From Selenomonadaceae bacterium (GTDB taxonomy: Bacteria; Bacillota; Negativicutes; Selenomonadales; Selenomonadaceae), in assembly GCA_016286075.1 (NCBI GenBank), contig JAEERZ010000134.1, positions 1 through 6,284 on the forward strand: 6,284 bases of DNA, read 5' to 3'. Positions 5,970 through 6,284 of the stretch are shown here, piece by piece. Each line of letters starts with the position of its first letter. The first letter of the stretch is position 1. The translations under genes were made by a program, and so were the position numbers. The notes under the pieces are model-generated. The model ran no database searches. It saw only the letters and a program-made list of their open reading frames with translations, and was not told where the DNA came from.

Positions 5970-5986
5970 AATAAGGAGGATGGAGG

Positions 5987-6284
5987 ATGTCAAGATTCTT
6001 CATAGATCGTCCGATTTTTGCCATCGTCGTCGCTCTCTTGCTGGTCATTATCGGCGCCATTGCGGGCTTTAGCCTGCCAATCGCGCAGTATCCGCAGATC
6101 TCGCCGCCGACGGTCAGCGTCCAGACGACCTATACGGGCGCCAGCGGTAAGGTCGTCAACGACACCGTTGCCCAGGTCATCGAGCAGCAGGTCAACGGCA
6201 CCCAGGGCATGGACTATATGTCCTCCACCTCGGACGACAGCGGCGCTTATACGCTGAATGTCTATTTCGAGCTTGGCACGAACG
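5987..6284 (+). CDS. RND efflux pump, HAE1/AcrB family, N-terminal part (runs off window)
   Basis: ATG 5987 has AAGGAGG seven bases upstream (5973-5979), and a second GGAGG directly abuts it (5982-5986). The first 99 residues are visible and open to the right edge; the full family length is about 1,030-1,050. MSRFFIDRPIFA is the standard HAE1 start, followed by the first membrane helix (about 10-28), the LPIAQYPQISPPTV segment (29-42) that begins the porter domain, and the EQQVNGTQGMDYMSSTSDDSG stretch (about 67-87) typical of the PN1 subdomain. The family are proton-driven trimeric pumps that export drugs, bile acids, dyes and solvents through an adaptor and an outer membrane channel. The proton-relay aspartates of helix 4 lie beyond the window and cannot be checked. 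The gene is co-directional with the adaptor gene and probably shares its operon, although the gap holds structured repeats. Confidence 0.95.
   Translation, partial: MSRFFIDRPIFAIVVALLLVIIGAIAGFSLPIAQYPQISPPTVSVQTTYTGASGKVVNDTVAQVIEQQVNGTQGMDYMSSTSDDSGAYTLNVYFELGTN

Overview
The window is a GC-rich stretch of bacterial chromosome with dense coding, AGGAGG-type ribosome binding sites and sigma-A/sigma-70 style promoters (repeated exact TATAAT boxes at 17-base spacing). It encodes a periplasmic adaptor lipoprotein and an HAE1-type RND pump, so the cell should have an outer membrane, while its signals look Firmicutes-like. That combination fits a diderm Firmicute of the Negativicutes (Selenomonas/Veillonella relatives). 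The assignment is inferred from gene content and style; no marker gene is present.

Layout from left to right. (1) 1-567: the 3' part of a TauE/SafE-family permease gene. (2) 631-894: a small basic protein with two membrane segments, with its own promoter and an intrinsic terminator. (3) 1037-1747: a 236-residue soluble protein of unknown function with a strong promoter. (4) 1816-3009, minus strand: an MdtG-like MFS exporter, convergent with the preceding gene; one long hairpin between them could terminate both transcripts. (5) 3141-4526: a sodium:solute symporter, divergent from the exporter, with the two promoters back to back. (6) 4630-5814: an RND periplasmic adaptor lipoprotein behind a promoter whose -10 box lies in a perfect palindrome, a candidate operator. 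(7) From 5987 to the window end: the start of the RND inner-membrane pump gene.

The window is therefore mainly a run of transport genes: an anion permease, an MFS drug-type exporter, a solute symporter and an RND efflux system. The adaptor and pump should act together across the envelope, with an outer membrane channel not seen here. The other transporters appear to be separate transcription units.

The least ordinary DNA is the 172-base gap between adaptor and pump genes. It holds an AT-rich 11-bp inverted repeat, three small stem-loops in tandem with three-base loops, and a nested stem-loop just before the pump's ribosome binding site. Nothing in the window looks like a wholly new system; the best leads are this gap, the candidate operator and the two uncharacterised proteins. 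Three genes probably start at TTG or GTG rather than ATG, as argued in their entries.
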